A model generated the notes under the pieces. That model did no database searches, was not told the origin of the DNA, and saw only the letters and a list, made by a program, of their open reading frames with translations. A program made the translations under genes and the position numbers. From NCBI RefSeq assembly GCF_030295325.1, contig NZ_AP027059.1, positions 1,236,637 to 1,300,636 of the forward strand: a DNA stretch of 64,000 nt, given 5' to 3'. This DNA comes from Haliovirga abyssi. GTDB taxonomy: Bacteria > Fusobacteriota > Fusobacteriia > Fusobacteriales > Haliovirgaceae. Below, piece by piece: positions 43,260-53,809 of this stretch (position 1 is its first letter; every line of letters starts with the position of its first letter).

Positions 43260-44462
43260 TTATTTTACTTCAATTTTAATTTTGTCTAAAGTTTTTATTG
43301 CGATAATTATTCCAATTATTCCCAATACAATTACTGGATAAAATACATATTCATATGTACCTAATTTATCCCTTATAACTCCTGATATAACTCCGCCTGT
43401 TAACGCTCCTAGCCCATATGATAAAAATATAACTCCGTAGTTTTCAGCATAATGTTTTGCTCCAAAAATATTCGAAGTTACAGTTGGAGCTATTGCAAGC
43501 CATCCTCCTAAAACTAACCAAAACATAGCAAATACAATAAAATATAAAAATTCTTTTCCTGCTCCAAGAGTAAGACCAATAACAGACGCTGTTATGATAA
43601 TTATATATGATATAATTGCTGTCTTTTTCCCACCAAATTTATCTGTTAAAGTTCCAAATATGGGCCTACCTATTCCATTAAATATAGCAAATAAAGATAC
43701 ATAAATTGCAGCTTTTTCTGAAGACATCTTTATAACTTCCTGCCCAAATGGACTTGATATCCCTATTGCCATTAACCCTGCCAAAGTTCCTATTGTGTAA
43801 GTAGTTACTAATCCCCAAAATTGTTTTGTTTTTATAATATCTTTTATTGAAAAATCCAATTCAATATTATTAGTTTTCTTTTCTGCATGTTCTTTTTCAT
43901 CAGGAAATTTTAGAGGCAAACTAAGCAATGTAATTAGAATTATAAAAACTACACCTATTATTTTAAAGGCAGATAAAACTCCATAATTATCAATTAAAAA
44001 GCTTGCTATTGGTGCCGTTACAAATGGCGATAATCCAAAACCAGCTAACGTAAGTCCTACTGTAAGTCCTTTCTTTTTCGGAAACCATTTTGCTACAACT
44101 GCCATTGGAACTCCATATACAATTCCAACACCAATACCTCCAAATATTCCATATGTCAATGATAACAACTCAATATTCCCTGCAAAGCCAGATATAACCC
44201 ATGCTAGTCCAACTATAATACCTCCAACTATTATTAATAATCTTGGCTCAATTTTTTTTATAAATTTCCCTGCAAAAGGCATTGTCAAAGCATATGATGC
44301 CAAAAATAAAGTGTATGGTATCCCACTTTGTGTAGCACCAACGTTAAATAATTTCTCTAATGGTTTTCTAAATACACTCCACGAATATATCGTCCCCAAA
44401 CACATAAATATCAATATTCCCAGCGGTATTACCAACATTCTTTCAACTCTTTTTTTCTCCAT
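43260..44462 (-). CDS. OFA-family MFS transporter (oxalate/formate antiporter type)
   Basis: A 400-residue, 12-helix MFS protein. The N-terminus PLGILIFMCLGTIYSWSVFRKPLEKLF is the characteristic start of the OFA family, with GGIGVGIVYGVPMAVVAKWFPKKKGLTVGL between TM4 and TM5. Members exchange small monocarboxylates or dicarboxylates (oxalate, formate, lactate); the exact substrate is not readable. It stands alone between two terminators. Confidence 0.88.
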   Translation of the reverse strand: MEKKRVERMLVIPLGILIFMCLGTIYSWSVFRKPLEKLFNVGATQSGIPYTLFLASYALTMPFAGKFIKKIEPRLLIIVGGIIVGLAWVISGFAGNIELLSLTYGIFGGIGVGIVYGVPMAVVAKWFPKKKGLTVGLTLAGFGLSPFVTAPIASFLIDNYGVLSAFKIIGVVFIILITLLSLPLKFPDEKEHAEKKTNNIELDFSIKDIIKTKQFWGLVTTYTIGTLAGLMAIGISSPFGQEVIKMSSEKAAIYVSLFAIFNGIGRPIFGTLTDKFGGKKTAIISYIIIITASVIGLTLGAGKEFLYFIVFAMFWLVLGGWLAIAPTVTSNIFGAKHYAENYGVIFLSYGLGALTGGVISGVIRDKLGTYEYVFYPVIVLGIIGIIIAIKTLDKIKIEVK

Positions 44463-44772
44463 TTTTTCATCTCCTCCTGTTTTTAATTTAAGAAATGGCT
44501 TAAAAACACCCTTCCTATTTTATTTTAAAATGTACAATAATTTAGAAATGATTTGAAAATAGTTATCTGATTTATATCAAAGTATGTAGCGTTTCTAACA
44601 TCTTTTCTATAAATTCGATAAAATATTTTTAAACATTCCGAAAAAAAAGAAAAAGAACCCCCTAATGGGAGTTCCTTCCAATTTCTAATATACATTTTTT
44701 CTGTAATTTTTTCATAAATCTTTTATATTTCAATTTATCTCCTTAGTAATTCTTTAACTATTATTTACTTAC
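44463..44772. other. 310-base intergenic region between the OFA transporter and serA
   Basis: No gene seen. It contains AATGGCTTAAAAA (44494-44506), the palindromic-repeat arm in the opposite orientation to most copies, a related TTTTTAAACATTCC at about 44623-44638, and the serA terminator at 44641-44674. The promoter of the transporter gene must lie here but I cannot assign it. Confidence 0.6.
44641..44674 (-). terminator. Intrinsic terminator of the serine operon
   Basis: GAACCCCC / GGGAGTTC stem (44655-44674); on the minus strand TTCTTTTTCTTTTTTTT follows. Confidence 0.8.
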
Positions 44773-46374
44773 TTATAAATTTATAACCTTAACATCTTTT
44801 ATCTCATCAATATTTTTCAAATTTTCCACAAGAATGTCTGGCATATTATTATCTACTGTTAAAATCATAATAGAACCATTCTCTTTACTGTCAGATACAA
44901 TCATCTTTGAAATATTTACATTAAATTCTGACATTTTTATTCCTACTCTACCTATAACTCCTGGTACATTTCTATGTGGCAAATATACCAATTTTCCTTC
45001 TGGAACTAAATCTAATTCAAATTCTCCTATTCTTACAATTCTTGGATATTTTTTTTCTAATACAGTTCCTTCTATTTCAAATTTATCTCCTGAAATATCT
45101 TCAATTGTAATTTTCATAAGATTGTTATAATCACCTGTATCAAGCTCTATACTTTCTTTTATCTCAATACCTCTTTGTTCTGCTATATAATTAGCATTTA
45201 CAAAATTAACTGTTTCAGGAACCGTACTATCTAAAATTCCTTTTATTGCTACTAGTGATAAAACTTTTACATCTTCTTTATTAGATATCTCATTACCACC
45301 AAAACTAAGACCTATTTTTTTTATACCTTCTCTTTTTATTTGAGAGTATATTCTTCCCATTTTTTCTGATAAAGCTATAAATGTTTTTAATTTTACAAAT
45401 GTACTGTCAGATACACTTGGAATATTTACAGCATTTTTTACTATTTCACCTTTCAAACCAGCTAATACTTCGTTTGCCACTTCATCTCCAACTCTAAATT
45501 GTGCTTCACGTGTAGAAGCTCCTAAATGAGGTGTCCCAATCATAGTATTAAATTCATATAATGGATGTGTTTCTTGTGGTTCTGTCATCCAAACATCAAT
45601 CCCTACAGAAGCTATCTTCCCTGATTTCATTCCTCTATATAGTGCATCTTCGTTATATAATCCACCTCTTGCTACATTGACTAATCTAACTCCATCTTTC
45701 ATTAATTCAATTTCCTTATCAGAAATTATATCAATTGTTTCTTCTGTTCTTGGAGTATGAATTGTTATAAAGTCAGATTCTTTTACTAATTCTTCAATAC
45801 TGTTTTTCTTTTCCACACCATATTTTTCAAATCTTGAATCAGATATATACGGATCATAAGCTATCAAATTCATTCCAAACCCTTTTGCTCTTTCAGAAAT
45901 TAATCCACCTATTCTTCCTAATCCAATTATTCCTAATGTTTTTTGATATAATTCGCTACCTATAAATTTCTTTCTATCCCATTTACCTGATTTTATAGTA
46001 TTATTTGCCCAAACTGTATTTCTACTTGTTGCTAACAACAAAGTCATTGTTTGTTCTGCTGCAGATACAATATTACTTTCAGGAGTATTTGCTACAATTA
46101 CCCCTTTTTTCGTTGCATAATCAATATCAATATTATCTAACCCAGACCCTGCTCTTCCTACTATTTTTAAATTTACTGCTGCATCTAAAAATGATCTGTT
46201 TACTTGAGTTTCACTTCTTATTATTATTGCATTATATTCTGGAATTATTTTTAATAATTCTTCATGAGATAATTTATATTTTTCATCAACATTACATTGA
46301 GCTTTTATTTTTTCTACAACTTTTTTATCTACCATTTCAGCTATTAATACTTTCATATTTTTTATATTAAACAT
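44773..46374 (-). CDS. serA: D-3-phosphoglycerate dehydrogenase, long (ACT-domain) form
   Basis: First committed step of serine synthesis. The 533-residue protein has the substrate/NAD domains (RAGSGLDNIDIDYATKKGVIVANTPE, LGIIGLGRIGGLI, NVARGGLYNEDAL, catalytic GTPHLGAST), the intervening ASB domain and a C-terminal ACT domain (VPGVIGRVGIKMSEFNVNISKM), which in this family gives serine feedback. The ATG at 46374 has GGAGGGG 9 bases upstream; the in-frame ATG at 46392 overlaps that site. It follows the aminotransferase gene by 130 bases and ends at a strong terminator. Confidence 0.95.
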   Translation of the reverse strand: MFNIKNMKVLIAEMVDKKVVEKIKAQCNVDEKYKLSHEELLKIIPEYNAIIIRSETQVNRSFLDAAVNLKIVGRAGSGLDNIDIDYATKKGVIVANTPESNIVSAAEQTMTLLLATSRNTVWANNTIKSGKWDRKKFIGSELYQKTLGIIGLGRIGGLISERAKGFGMNLIAYDPYISDSRFEKYGVEKKNSIEELVKESDFITIHTPRTEETIDIISDKEIELMKDGVRLVNVARGGLYNEDALYRGMKSGKIASVGIDVWMTEPQETHPLYEFNTMIGTPHLGASTREAQFRVGDEVANEVLAGLKGEIVKNAVNIPSVSDSTFVKLKTFIALSEKMGRIYSQIKREGIKKIGLSFGGNEISNKEDVKVLSLVAIKGILDSTVPETVNFVNANYIAEQRGIEIKESIELDTGDYNNLMKITIEDISGDKFEIEGTVLEKKYPRIVRIGEFELDLVPEGKLVYLPHRNVPGVIGRVGIKMSEFNVNISKMIVSDSKENGSIMILTVDNNMPDILVENLKNIDEIKDVKVINL

Positions 46375-46400
46375 ATTATCTTTCCCCTCCATAATTATAT

Positions 46401-46439
46401 TTTTTAAACTATTCTTAAAAAATATTTAAAAATAATTTT
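46401..46439. repeat. Palindromic-repeat-like element between serA and the aminotransferase gene
   Basis: TTTTTAAACTATTC (46401-46414) and AATATTTAAAAATAATTTT (46421-46439) resemble both arms of the repeat family, here in reversed order. Confidence 0.4.
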
Positions 46440-46504
46440 ATCTTATTTAACAATAAAGATACTTGAATCATTGTATACTTTATCATAAAATATACAGATT
46501 ATTT

Positions 46505-47647
46505 TTATCTCAAATAGTACTTTTGAATAGCTTTCAAACTACTTCCAGCTTCAAATCCTTTATATCCTAAATCATTTAATGTCATTTCTAAAGCTGAAAA
46601 CAGAGACAATACATCAAATCTATCTACATCTCCTAAATGACCTAGTCTAAATATTTTACCTTTTATAGCTCCTTGTCCACCTGCTATTGTTATTCCATAT
46701 TTATCTCTCATTGTATTATTCACAGCTTGCCCATCTACACCTTCTGGCGCAACTACTGCTGTTACAGTATTCCCTCTTACAGCTTCATCTTTTACAAAAA
46801 ATTCTAATCCTAAAGCTTTTATTCCAATAGCTACTGCCTCTTTTAAATTTTTATGTCTTGCTGTTACATTTTCTAATCCTTCTTTTTTCAGCATTTTGCA
46901 TGCTTCATTTGTAGCAATAATTAAATTTACTGCTGGTGTTGTAGGATTTTGTCCTTCTGGAAGCCTATTCAAAGTATTCTTAAAACTAAAATAAAATTTA
47001 GGTAAATCTGATTTGTCTAATGCTTTTTGTGCTTTTTCGCTCAGTGACACAAAAGCTAATCCTGGAGGTGCCATAAATCCTTTTTGAGAACCAGCTACTG
47101 CACAATCAACTCCCCAATTATCCGTTTCAAATTCATTAGCTATCAATCCACTAATTGTATCTACAACAAATAAAATATCCGTACCTTTTAAAATTTCTCC
47201 AAATGATTTCACATCATTTAATACTCCAGTAGAAGTTTCATGATGAGTTAAGAAAACACCTTTTACTCCCTCTTCTTTTGCTAATACTTCTTTTAAATCA
47301 TTTGCTTTTGCAGCTTCTCCCCAATTGTAAGATAATTTTACAACTTCTAATCCATAAATATCACACAATTTTACAAATCTTTCTCCAAAATTTCCAACAG
47401 ATACAACCACAACTTTATCTCCTTTTGAGAAAAGGTTAGCTACCGATGCTTCCATTCCTCCTGTTCCAGAAGATGTTAAAGTTATTACTGGATTTTCTGT
47501 TTTGAATAAATATTTAAGATTTTTTGACAGTTCCTTAAATATTTCAGAATATTCATCTGTTCTGTGATGAATAATAGATTTCGCCATAGCAAACCTTGCT
47601 TCTTCTGGTATTGGCGTAGGCCCTGGTGTCATTAACAAGTTTTTCAT
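46505..47647 (-). CDS. Class V aminotransferase (serine-pyruvate / alanine-glyoxylate type), probable phosphoserine aminotransferase
   Basis: A 380-residue PLP enzyme: NLLMTPGPTPIPEEA at the start, TSSGTGGMEASV, VVDTISGL, the PLP lysine in GSQKGFMAPPGLAF and an Arg region GQNPTTPAVN. Annotated relatives are called alanine-glyoxylate or serine-pyruvate aminotransferase. As serA is the next gene, the likely role here is to convert 3-phosphohydroxypyruvate to phosphoserine in place of SerC; this is inferred from context. AGGAGG precedes the ATG; the promoter is at 47709-47737. Confidence 0.85.
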   Translation of the reverse strand: MKNLLMTPGPTPIPEEARFAMAKSIIHHRTDEYSEIFKELSKNLKYLFKTENPVITLTSSGTGGMEASVANLFSKGDKVVVVSVGNFGERFVKLCDIYGLEVVKLSYNWGEAAKANDLKEVLAKEEGVKGVFLTHHETSTGVLNDVKSFGEILKGTDILFVVDTISGLIANEFETDNWGVDCAVAGSQKGFMAPPGLAFVSLSEKAQKALDKSDLPKFYFSFKNTLNRLPEGQNPTTPAVNLIIATNEACKMLKKEGLENVTARHKNLKEAVAIGIKALGLEFFVKDEAVRGNTVTAVVAPEGVDGQAVNNTMRDKYGITIAGGQGAIKGKIFRLGHLGDVDRFDVLSLFSALEMTLNDLGYKGFEAGSSLKAIQKYYLR

Positions 47648-47708
47648 AATTACCTCCTATATATTTACGTTATCCGTATTATTGTCTGCATACATTTTCT
47701 TTTTGGTA

Positions 47709-47737
47709 ATTATATCACTTTTTCAAATCTTTTTCAA
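47709..47737 (-). promoter_or_regulatory. Promoter of the aminotransferase-serA operon
   Basis: Minus strand TTGAAA (47732-47737), 17-base spacer, TATAAT (47709-47714) with upstream TG. The leader of about 55 bases shows no T-box or riboswitch that I recognise. Confidence 0.75.
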
Positions 47738-47841
47738 CAGATATTGCTATATTAATTTATAACTTAAATTGATATACTAATATTTTACAAATCAGTAATT
47801 TATTTTCTAATCTCAAATAAATCATAAGAAAAATTTTATAT

Positions 47842-48708
47842 CTATTTTTTAAGAATTCTGATTTGCTCTTCGCTTAAACCTGTTTTTTCTGATATTGTTT
47901 TTATATCTAAAATATCTAATAAGCTTTTTGCTATTTTTATTTTTTCTTCTTCTCTTCCTTCTTCTCTTCCTTGTTCTATTCCTTCTTTTTGACCTTTTTT
48001 AAAACCTTTTTTCTCAGCTGTTTTTATTGCTGCTTCTTCATCTCTTAGCCATTTTAATCTTGCTTCATAACTTTCTCGTTCTTCATAATTTAACGACATA
48101 TCATCTAACAATTCTACTGCTTTTTTTATACTTTCTACTTCTGCTAACTCTTTTGGTAATCTATTTTTATCATATCCTTCTGCTTTTTTTAAAAAATTAA
48201 CCCATCTATCTAACATTGTACTCATTTTCTCATCATATTTTTCTAATTCTATAAAATGTATTTCTAAATGATTTATAAATTCTTTTCCGCTTTCACTGTT
48301 TATTATCTTATATATATTATGATATTTTTCTTCATCTAAACATCTAAAATTCAATATATTTATACTTATAGTTTTCTTTAAATTATCATAATTTACTCCT
48401 GCAGACAGTTGCCCGGAATATAATCTTGCCCAATAATATAACGCTCTCTTATCAAAATATTCTTGATCGATAACCTGCATCTCTATATTATACCATTGCC
48501 CTCTTTGATCAATTGCTTTTATATCTAATATAGACAACTTGTCATTCCTGAAATTCTTATCATTATAAGGATTTTTTAATTCTAATTCTTTCACCTGATC
48601 TTCTTCTGACACTATTGAATTTATTAAATCTATTAATAATTTTTTATTTGATTCTGTCCCAAATAATTTTTTAAATGCAAAATCTACTCTTGGATTTATT
48701 CTACACAT
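47842..48708 (-). CDS. Rpn-family PD-(D/E)XK nuclease / putative transposase (TIGR01784 type)
   Basis: A 288-residue protein of the group usually annotated as Rpn family nuclease: start NPRVDFAFKKLFGTESNKKLLIDLINS, nuclease residues D62 (LDIKA) and E76-x-Q78 (NIEMQV). The C-terminus has a short charged repeat (KGFKKGQKEGIEQGREEGREEE) and the tail ISEKTGLSEEQIRILKK, like the tandem pair at 10.4-12.3 kb. Overall sequence is far from that pair. No internal ATG with a ribosome-binding site is seen before the tail, unlike the tandem genes. It is not flanked by inverted repeats of an insertion sequence. Confidence 0.82.
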   Translation of the reverse strand: MCRINPRVDFAFKKLFGTESNKKLLIDLINSIVSEEDQVKELELKNPYNDKNFRNDKLSILDIKAIDQRGQWYNIEMQVIDQEYFDKRALYYWARLYSGQLSAGVNYDNLKKTISINILNFRCLDEEKYHNIYKIINSESGKEFINHLEIHFIELEKYDEKMSTMLDRWVNFLKKAEGYDKNRLPKELAEVESIKKAVELLDDMSLNYEERESYEARLKWLRDEEAAIKTAEKKGFKKGQKEGIEQGREEGREEEKIKIAKSLLDILDIKTISEKTGLSEEQIRILKK

Positions 48709-48772
48709 AATTTTACCTCCTATTTTTTATTCATTTCCATTAAATTCACTTTATTTTTTATATCCCATTTTT

Positions 48773-49348
48773 TTAATCATTAATCTTATTTTTTATCAAA
48801 TTAATATCATTTATTCTCTCAGTTCTTACCTTATCCTGTAAATAATCCATTGTTTCTACTAAAAATATTCCAATTAAAAAATACAACATATTTTCCCAAC
48901 GAAATCCAATATGATATCCTACACTATATTCATTAGAACCTATTTTCTCACTCACTTGAAGAATGCTCAATATCGAATATATAACTATGATTTTCCCAGT
49001 AAAATTTATTCTATTTAGTATAAACTCCGCTCTCTTATTATCCTTTTCCATAATTTTAAAAATAGATTTAACTTGATATATTATAAACATCAAAAGAAGA
49101 AAATTTTGATACTCTTTTGAAAAAAGAACATATTTTAAAGTTAATGGAGTATTACTTTTTATTTTCTTACTATCATCAAATATTCTCTCTTCAAAACAAC
49201 TTCCTTTTATAACCATTTTTTCACTATCTGTAAAATTATATTTTATAATCACGATAATCTGTAAAATAGCTGCAAATGTCATAAATAAAAAAAGTATACT
49301 ACTAAGAATATAGTAATCCCTATATCTTCTTTTCTTCAATAAAATCAT
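48773..49348 (-). CDS. Membrane protein, function unknown
   Basis: 191 residues with about four hydrophobic helices (about 13-36, 80-98, 113-132, 148-166) and a 40-residue non-membrane loop after helix 1. The pattern of four helices with a loop after the first, and KDNKRAEFILNRINFTGKI before helix 3, is faintly like DUF2975 but too weak to name. It follows the next membrane-protein gene by 32 bases and the two are probably cotranscribed. Confidence 0.55.
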   Translation of the reverse strand: MILLKKRRYRDYYILSSILFLFMTFAAILQIIVIIKYNFTDSEKMVIKGSCFEERIFDDSKKIKSNTPLTLKYVLFSKEYQNFLLLMFIIYQVKSIFKIMEKDNKRAEFILNRINFTGKIIVIYSILSILQVSEKIGSNEYSVGYHIGFRWENMLYFLIGIFLVETMDYLQDKVRTERINDINLIKNKIND

Positions 49349-49380
49349 CTCCTGAAATTTATTTAAATTCTAAAAATATT

Positions 49381-50652
49381 TCAATATTCCATTTTTATTG
49401 CATTTTTTCCATTTACCATATAAGATGACTTTATTATATTTTCATCTTTCTTTTTTTCTAAAATAAAATTCCCACCAGTTAACCTATCTTTTGGAAGTTT
49501 GTTCCTATCAGTTAATATAAAATTCAAAAGTTCTATTTTATCTAAAAGTCTTTCTTTTTTATAATACATCCTTTCATAATCTATATAGATAGCCTGTAAA
49601 ACTATATGCCCTATTGGATTTTTAATAGACAACATATTAATTTTTACATTCTTTATTTTACCTTTATTTAAATAAAATTTATCTTTAGATATATCTAATA
49701 TTTTTGAATAATAGCCCTCTATTAATTTTATAGTGTCTTCCTCGTTATAAAATGGCCATCTTATAAAATAATCATTTTTTTCTATTTTTCCTGTTTCTAA
49801 GTCTACAGTGGAAAACATATTCCCTCTATTATTTTTTAATGTTAATTTCATAAAATCAGATTCATTAATTAAAGCCTTTGAATAATTTATATTTACTATC
49901 TTCTTAATATCTCTAAAATTTTCCAACACCTCTTTTTTCATATCTAATATTTTATGATTTAAAGCATAATATCTAATAAATTCTTCAGTTATTGTATCAT
50001 TTGTAAAAAATAACAACGTTCCATAGTCTGTATCCCATAATTTTTTAGATAAACTTAATAATTCCAGCATCTCACATCTTGCTTTTTCTAATTGATTTTC
50101 TTTTATTAAATTATCAATTTCAGCTATACCATAACGAAATATATATAATAAATTTATCCATTCTACATCAGCTTCATCCGATTTCTCTTTAAAATAATAC
50201 TTTTGAAAATTATTATTTAAAATAAATTTTATTATATTTTCTCTAACAATCTTACTACTTTTTAGTGCTAATATAACATCTTCATCATTATATTTCTTCT
50301 CTTTTATTTTTTTATCAATTAAATTAGAGTTATATTTATCAAATTTCTTTAATTTTTCAGATAAGACTATATCATTTTTTAAAATTTTCTCATCTAAAGT
50401 TTTTACCTGAAATTTTTCTTTGTATTTTATTGGAAAATTAAGTATCATTAACAAGATTAAAACTATTGTAAGAATATTGACAAATTTTGAAATTAGAGAA
50501 AATATATAATTTATAATTCTTGGTAAAAATTCAATTGTAAATAAAATCAAAATATAAATTCCTATAAATCCCAATACGAACTTTTCTCTAAAAAAAATTA
50601 ATAAATACACAAGTAAAACTATTGATAATATTTTTGAAATTGATCTATTCAT
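49381..50652 (-). CDS. Membrane-anchored protein with large soluble domain, function unknown
   Basis: 423 residues. Three hydrophobic segments near the N-terminus (about 7-22, 26-42, 55-74) are followed by about 350 helical, charged residues with few recognisable motifs (EEDTIKLIEGYYSKIL, ILTDRNKLPKDRLTGGNF). I do not recognise a family. Base composition is like its neighbours. The 259-base gap upstream towards uvrA holds no gene that I can see. Confidence 0.55.
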   Translation of the reverse strand: MNRSISKILSIVLLVYLLIFFREKFVLGFIGIYILILFTIEFLPRIINYIFSLISKFVNILTIVLILLMILNFPIKYKEKFQVKTLDEKILKNDIVLSEKLKKFDKYNSNLIDKKIKEKKYNDEDVILALKSSKIVRENIIKFILNNNFQKYYFKEKSDEADVEWINLLYIFRYGIAEIDNLIKENQLEKARCEMLELLSLSKKLWDTDYGTLLFFTNDTITEEFIRYYALNHKILDMKKEVLENFRDIKKIVNINYSKALINESDFMKLTLKNNRGNMFSTVDLETGKIEKNDYFIRWPFYNEEDTIKLIEGYYSKILDISKDKFYLNKGKIKNVKINMLSIKNPIGHIVLQAIYIDYERMYYKKERLLDKIELLNFILTDRNKLPKDRLTGGNFILEKKKDENIIKSSYMVNGKNAIKMEY

Positions 50653-50911
50653 AGTTTATATCACCTTTCCTCTAAAATTTTGGCTTCTGAAAAATTTTGC
50701 TTTGAAAAATCACATATTTCAAAAAAACGACATAACTTATTTTCTGAATAAATTTGTACTTTCCTATTAAACATAAAAAAATAACTTACACCTGATTATA
50801 TCATTAAAAAATTATAAAATCAATTATTTTTTCCCTAAATTATACATCAAATACAGGTTTATGACATATCTAAATCACGCCACAAACCTATATTTACCAA
50901 ATTTTCTTAAA

Positions 50912-53740
50912 TTATTCACCCAAAATTCCTTTTAAATACTTTCCAGTATAAGACCTCTCTACTTTCACTACCTCTTCTGGAGTCCCTTTTGCTACAATCT
51001 TTCCGCCTTTATATCCTCCTTCAGGTCCTAAATCTATTATATAATCAGCTGTTTTTATTACATCTAAATTATGCTCTATTATAATCACTGTATTTCCTTT
51101 TTCTACTAATCTATTTAATACTTCCAATAATTTTTTTATATCTTCAAAATGCAGTCCTGTTGTAGGTTCATCTAATATATAAATTGTATCTCCTCTTGAT
51201 ATTTTAGACAATTCTGTTGCCAATTTTATCCTTTGAGCTTCTCCTCCTGAAAGAGTTGTTGCCGGTTGTCCTAATTTTATATAATCCAAACCTACATCCA
51301 TTAATACTTTGAGTTTTCTCTCTAACGAAGGAATATTTTTAAAAAATTCATATGCTTCTCCTACACTCATCTCTAATACTTCAGATATGTTTTTGCCCTT
51401 ATAATATACTTCTAATGTTTCTCTATTATATTTTTTACCTTTACATACTTCACATTCCACATAAACATCAGGTAAAAAATTCATCTCTATTTTTATAATT
51501 CCAGCTCCTTGACAAGCTTCACAACGTCCCCCTTTTACATTAAAACTAAATCTTCCTTTTGCATATCCTCTAATTTTAGCATCTCTTGTTTCTGCAAAAA
51601 TATTTCTAATATCATCAAATATTTTTGTATATGTAGCTGTATTAGAACGAGGTGTCCTACCTATTGGAGATTGATTAATATCTATCACTTTATTAAAATT
51701 TTCAATTCCATCAATTTTTTTATATTCCAATGGATATTGCTTTCCTTTATTTAATTTGTTAAATAATATTGGGTATAGCGTTTGATTTATTACAGAACTT
51801 TTCCCAGAACCAGAAACTCCTGTTATTACAGTTAATATTCCTACTGGTATTTCTATATCTATTTTCTTTAAATTATTCCCACTTGCCCCAAATAATTTTA
51901 AAGTTTTATCAAATTTTCTTCTGTTTTCTGGAATATTTATCTTTTTTTTACCACTTAAATACTGCCCTGTTAATGATTTTCTATTTTTCTTTACTTGTAA
52001 TGGAGTCCCTTTTGCTACAACATTCCCTCCAAAAACTCCTGCACCTGGTCCAATATCTATTAAATAATCAGCTTCCATCATAGTTTCTTCATCATGTTCT
52101 ACAACAATTAATGTATTCCCCAATTCTTTTAATCTTTTTAATGTTTTTATTAATCTATCATTATCTCTTTGATGTAATCCTATACTCGGTTCATCCAAAA
52201 CATATATTACTCCTGTTAATCCAGAACCAATTTGTGTAGCTAATCTTATTCTTTGAGATTCTCCACCTGATAAAGTTTTAGTTAATCGTGATAAAGTGAG
52301 ATAGTCTAATCCTACATTAATCATAAATCCAAGTCTCTCTTCTGCTTCCTTTAATATTTCCAAAGCTATTTTTTCTTCCTTTTTAGTTAATTTTAAACTT
52401 TTAAAATAATCTAATGCCTCATTTATACTTAATTCTGTTACATCTATAATGCTTTTATCGTTAATTGTAACTCCTAAAACTTCTGGCTTTAATTTCTTAC
52501 CATTACAAATTTTACAAATTTTTTCTACCATATATTTTTTTTCAATATCTTCTTTCATTGATTCAGAATTTGTCTCTTTATGTCGCCTTTTTAAATTATT
52601 TGCAATCCCTTCAAATTCTCTTAATCCACTATAATTAAAGTCTCCTCCACTATAACTCACTTTAAATTTCTTTCCCTTTGTTCCATAAAATATAATCTTT
52701 TTTTCTTTCTCAGTTAATTCTTTAAATGGCTTATCTAAATCTATTCCAAATGATTTTGCCATAGATTCTAATAATGTCCATACCCAGCCGTGTCTTGTAG
52801 CTGCCCCTGGTATTACAATTGCTCCATCTCGTATACTTTTTTCTTCATTCAAAATTAATTTTTTTACATCTATTTCCAATTGTTGACCTATTCCATTGCA
52901 CTCTGGACACGCTCCATAAGGTGCATTAAATGAAAATAGCCTTGGAGTAATATCTGGCAGGCTTATATCACATATTGGACAAGCAAAATTCTCACTATAC
53001 AATTCATCTTTTCCTTCTACATTAACAATTAAATTTCCCTCTGAAAGAGCTGTTGCTGATTCTACTGCTTCTGTCAATCTTTCCAAAAATTCTTTGTCTT
53101 TCTTTTTTAATATTAATCTATCCACAACTACTTCTATATTATGCTTTTTATTTTTATCTAACTTAATTTCATCTTCTAGGTATAAAACTTCCCCATCAAC
53201 CCTTACACGAACAAACCCCTTTTTTTGCAAATTAAGAAACAAATTTTTATGAGTCCCTTTTTTATCTTTTGTTACTGGAGATAAAATTATTAATTTTGAT
53301 TTTTCATTATTATTTATAATAATTGAATCCACAATTTCTTGTATAGTTTGCTTTGATACTTCTCTACCGCATTTTGGACAATGTGGCGTTCCTATATGTG
53401 CAAATAAAAGTCTCATATAATCATATATTTCGGTCATTGTTCCAACAGTAGAACGTGGATTTTTACTAACCCCTTTTTGTTCTATTGATATTGCTGGTGA
53501 TAATCCTTCTATACTATCTAAAGCTGGTTTTGTCATTTGACCTAAAAATTGTCTAGCATATGCAGATAGACTTTCTACATATCTTCTTTGTCCTTCTGAA
53601 TATATAGTATCAAAAGCTAAGGAAGATTTTCCTGAACCAGATACACCTGTAATAACAACAAATTTATCTTTTGGAATTTCTATATTTATATTCTTTAAAT
53701 TATGCTCTCTTGCCCCTTTTATAATTATTTTATTTTTCAA
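50912..53740 (-). CDS. uvrA: Excinuclease ABC subunit A
   Basis: DNA-damage recognition ATPase of nucleotide excision repair, 942 residues. Two ABC modules: Walker [13 protein letters not shown] and [12 protein letters not shown], two LSGGE signatures, and [12 protein letters not shown] / [13 protein letters not shown] Walker B regions. Zinc fingers are CPKCGREV with CPICDISL...CPECNG, and CEACQGAG...CEVCKGKK. The start is the TTG at 53740: it follows AAAGGGGAG by 6 bases, and the protein then begins [17 protein letters not shown] as in other UvrA. An in-frame ATG at 53767 would precede the ribosome-binding site. A promoter lies at 53810-53838. Confidence 0.96.
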   Translation of the reverse strand: MKNKIIIKGAREHNLKNINIEIPKDKFVVITGVSGSGKSSLAFDTIYSEGQRRYVESLSAYARQFLGQMTKPALDSIEGLSPAISIEQKGVSKNPRSTVGTMTEIYDYMRLLFAHIGTPHCPKCGREVSKQTIQEIVDSIIINNNEKSKLIILSPVTKDKKGTHKNLFLNLQKKGFVRVRVDGEVLYLEDEIKLDKNKKHNIEVVVDRLILKKKDKEFLERLTEAVESATALSEGNLIVNVEGKDELYSENFACPICDISLPDITPRLFSFNAPYGACPECNGIGQQLEIDVKKLILNEEKSIRDGAIVIPGAATRHGWVWTLLESMAKSFGIDLDKPFKELTEKEKKIIFYGTKGKKFKVSYSGGDFNYSGLREFEGIANNLKRRHKETNSESMKEDIEKKYMVEKICKICNGKKLKPEVLGVTINDKSIIDVTELSINEALDYFKSLKLTKKEEKIALEILKEAEERLGFMINVGLDYLTLSRLTKTLSGGESQRIRLATQIGSGLTGVIYVLDEPSIGLHQRDNDRLIKTLKRLKELGNTLIVVEHDEETMMEADYLIDIGPGAGVFGGNVVAKGTPLQVKKNRKSLTGQYLSGKKKINIPENRRKFDKTLKLFGASGNNLKKIDIEIPVGILTVITGVSGSGKSSVINQTLYPILFNKLNKGKQYPLEYKKIDGIENFNKVIDINQSPIGRTPRSNTATYTKIFDDIRNIFAETRDAKIRGYAKGRFSFNVKGGRCEACQGAGIIKIEMNFLPDVYVECEVCKGKKYNRETLEVYYKGKNISEVLEMSVGEAYEFFKNIPSLERKLKVLMDVGLDYIKLGQPATTLSGGEAQRIKLATELSKISRGDTIYILDEPTTGLHFEDIKKLLEVLNRLVEKGNTVIIIEHNLDVIKTADYIIDLGPEGGYKGGKIVAKGTPEEVVKVERSYTGKYLKGILGE

Positions 53741-53809
53741 TTTAATCTCCCCTTTTGTATATGACATCTTTATGATATTTTATAATTCAATTTAAAATTA
53801 TATAATCAC

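Noticed and set aside
47842-48708. Rpn gene as part of an insertion sequence
   Set aside because: No terminal inverted repeats or target duplications seen; the family name 'transposase' is historical.
51769-52083. Plus-strand open frame opposite uvrA
   Set aside because: Low-complexity Leu/Phe/Tyr product antisense to a highly conserved gene.
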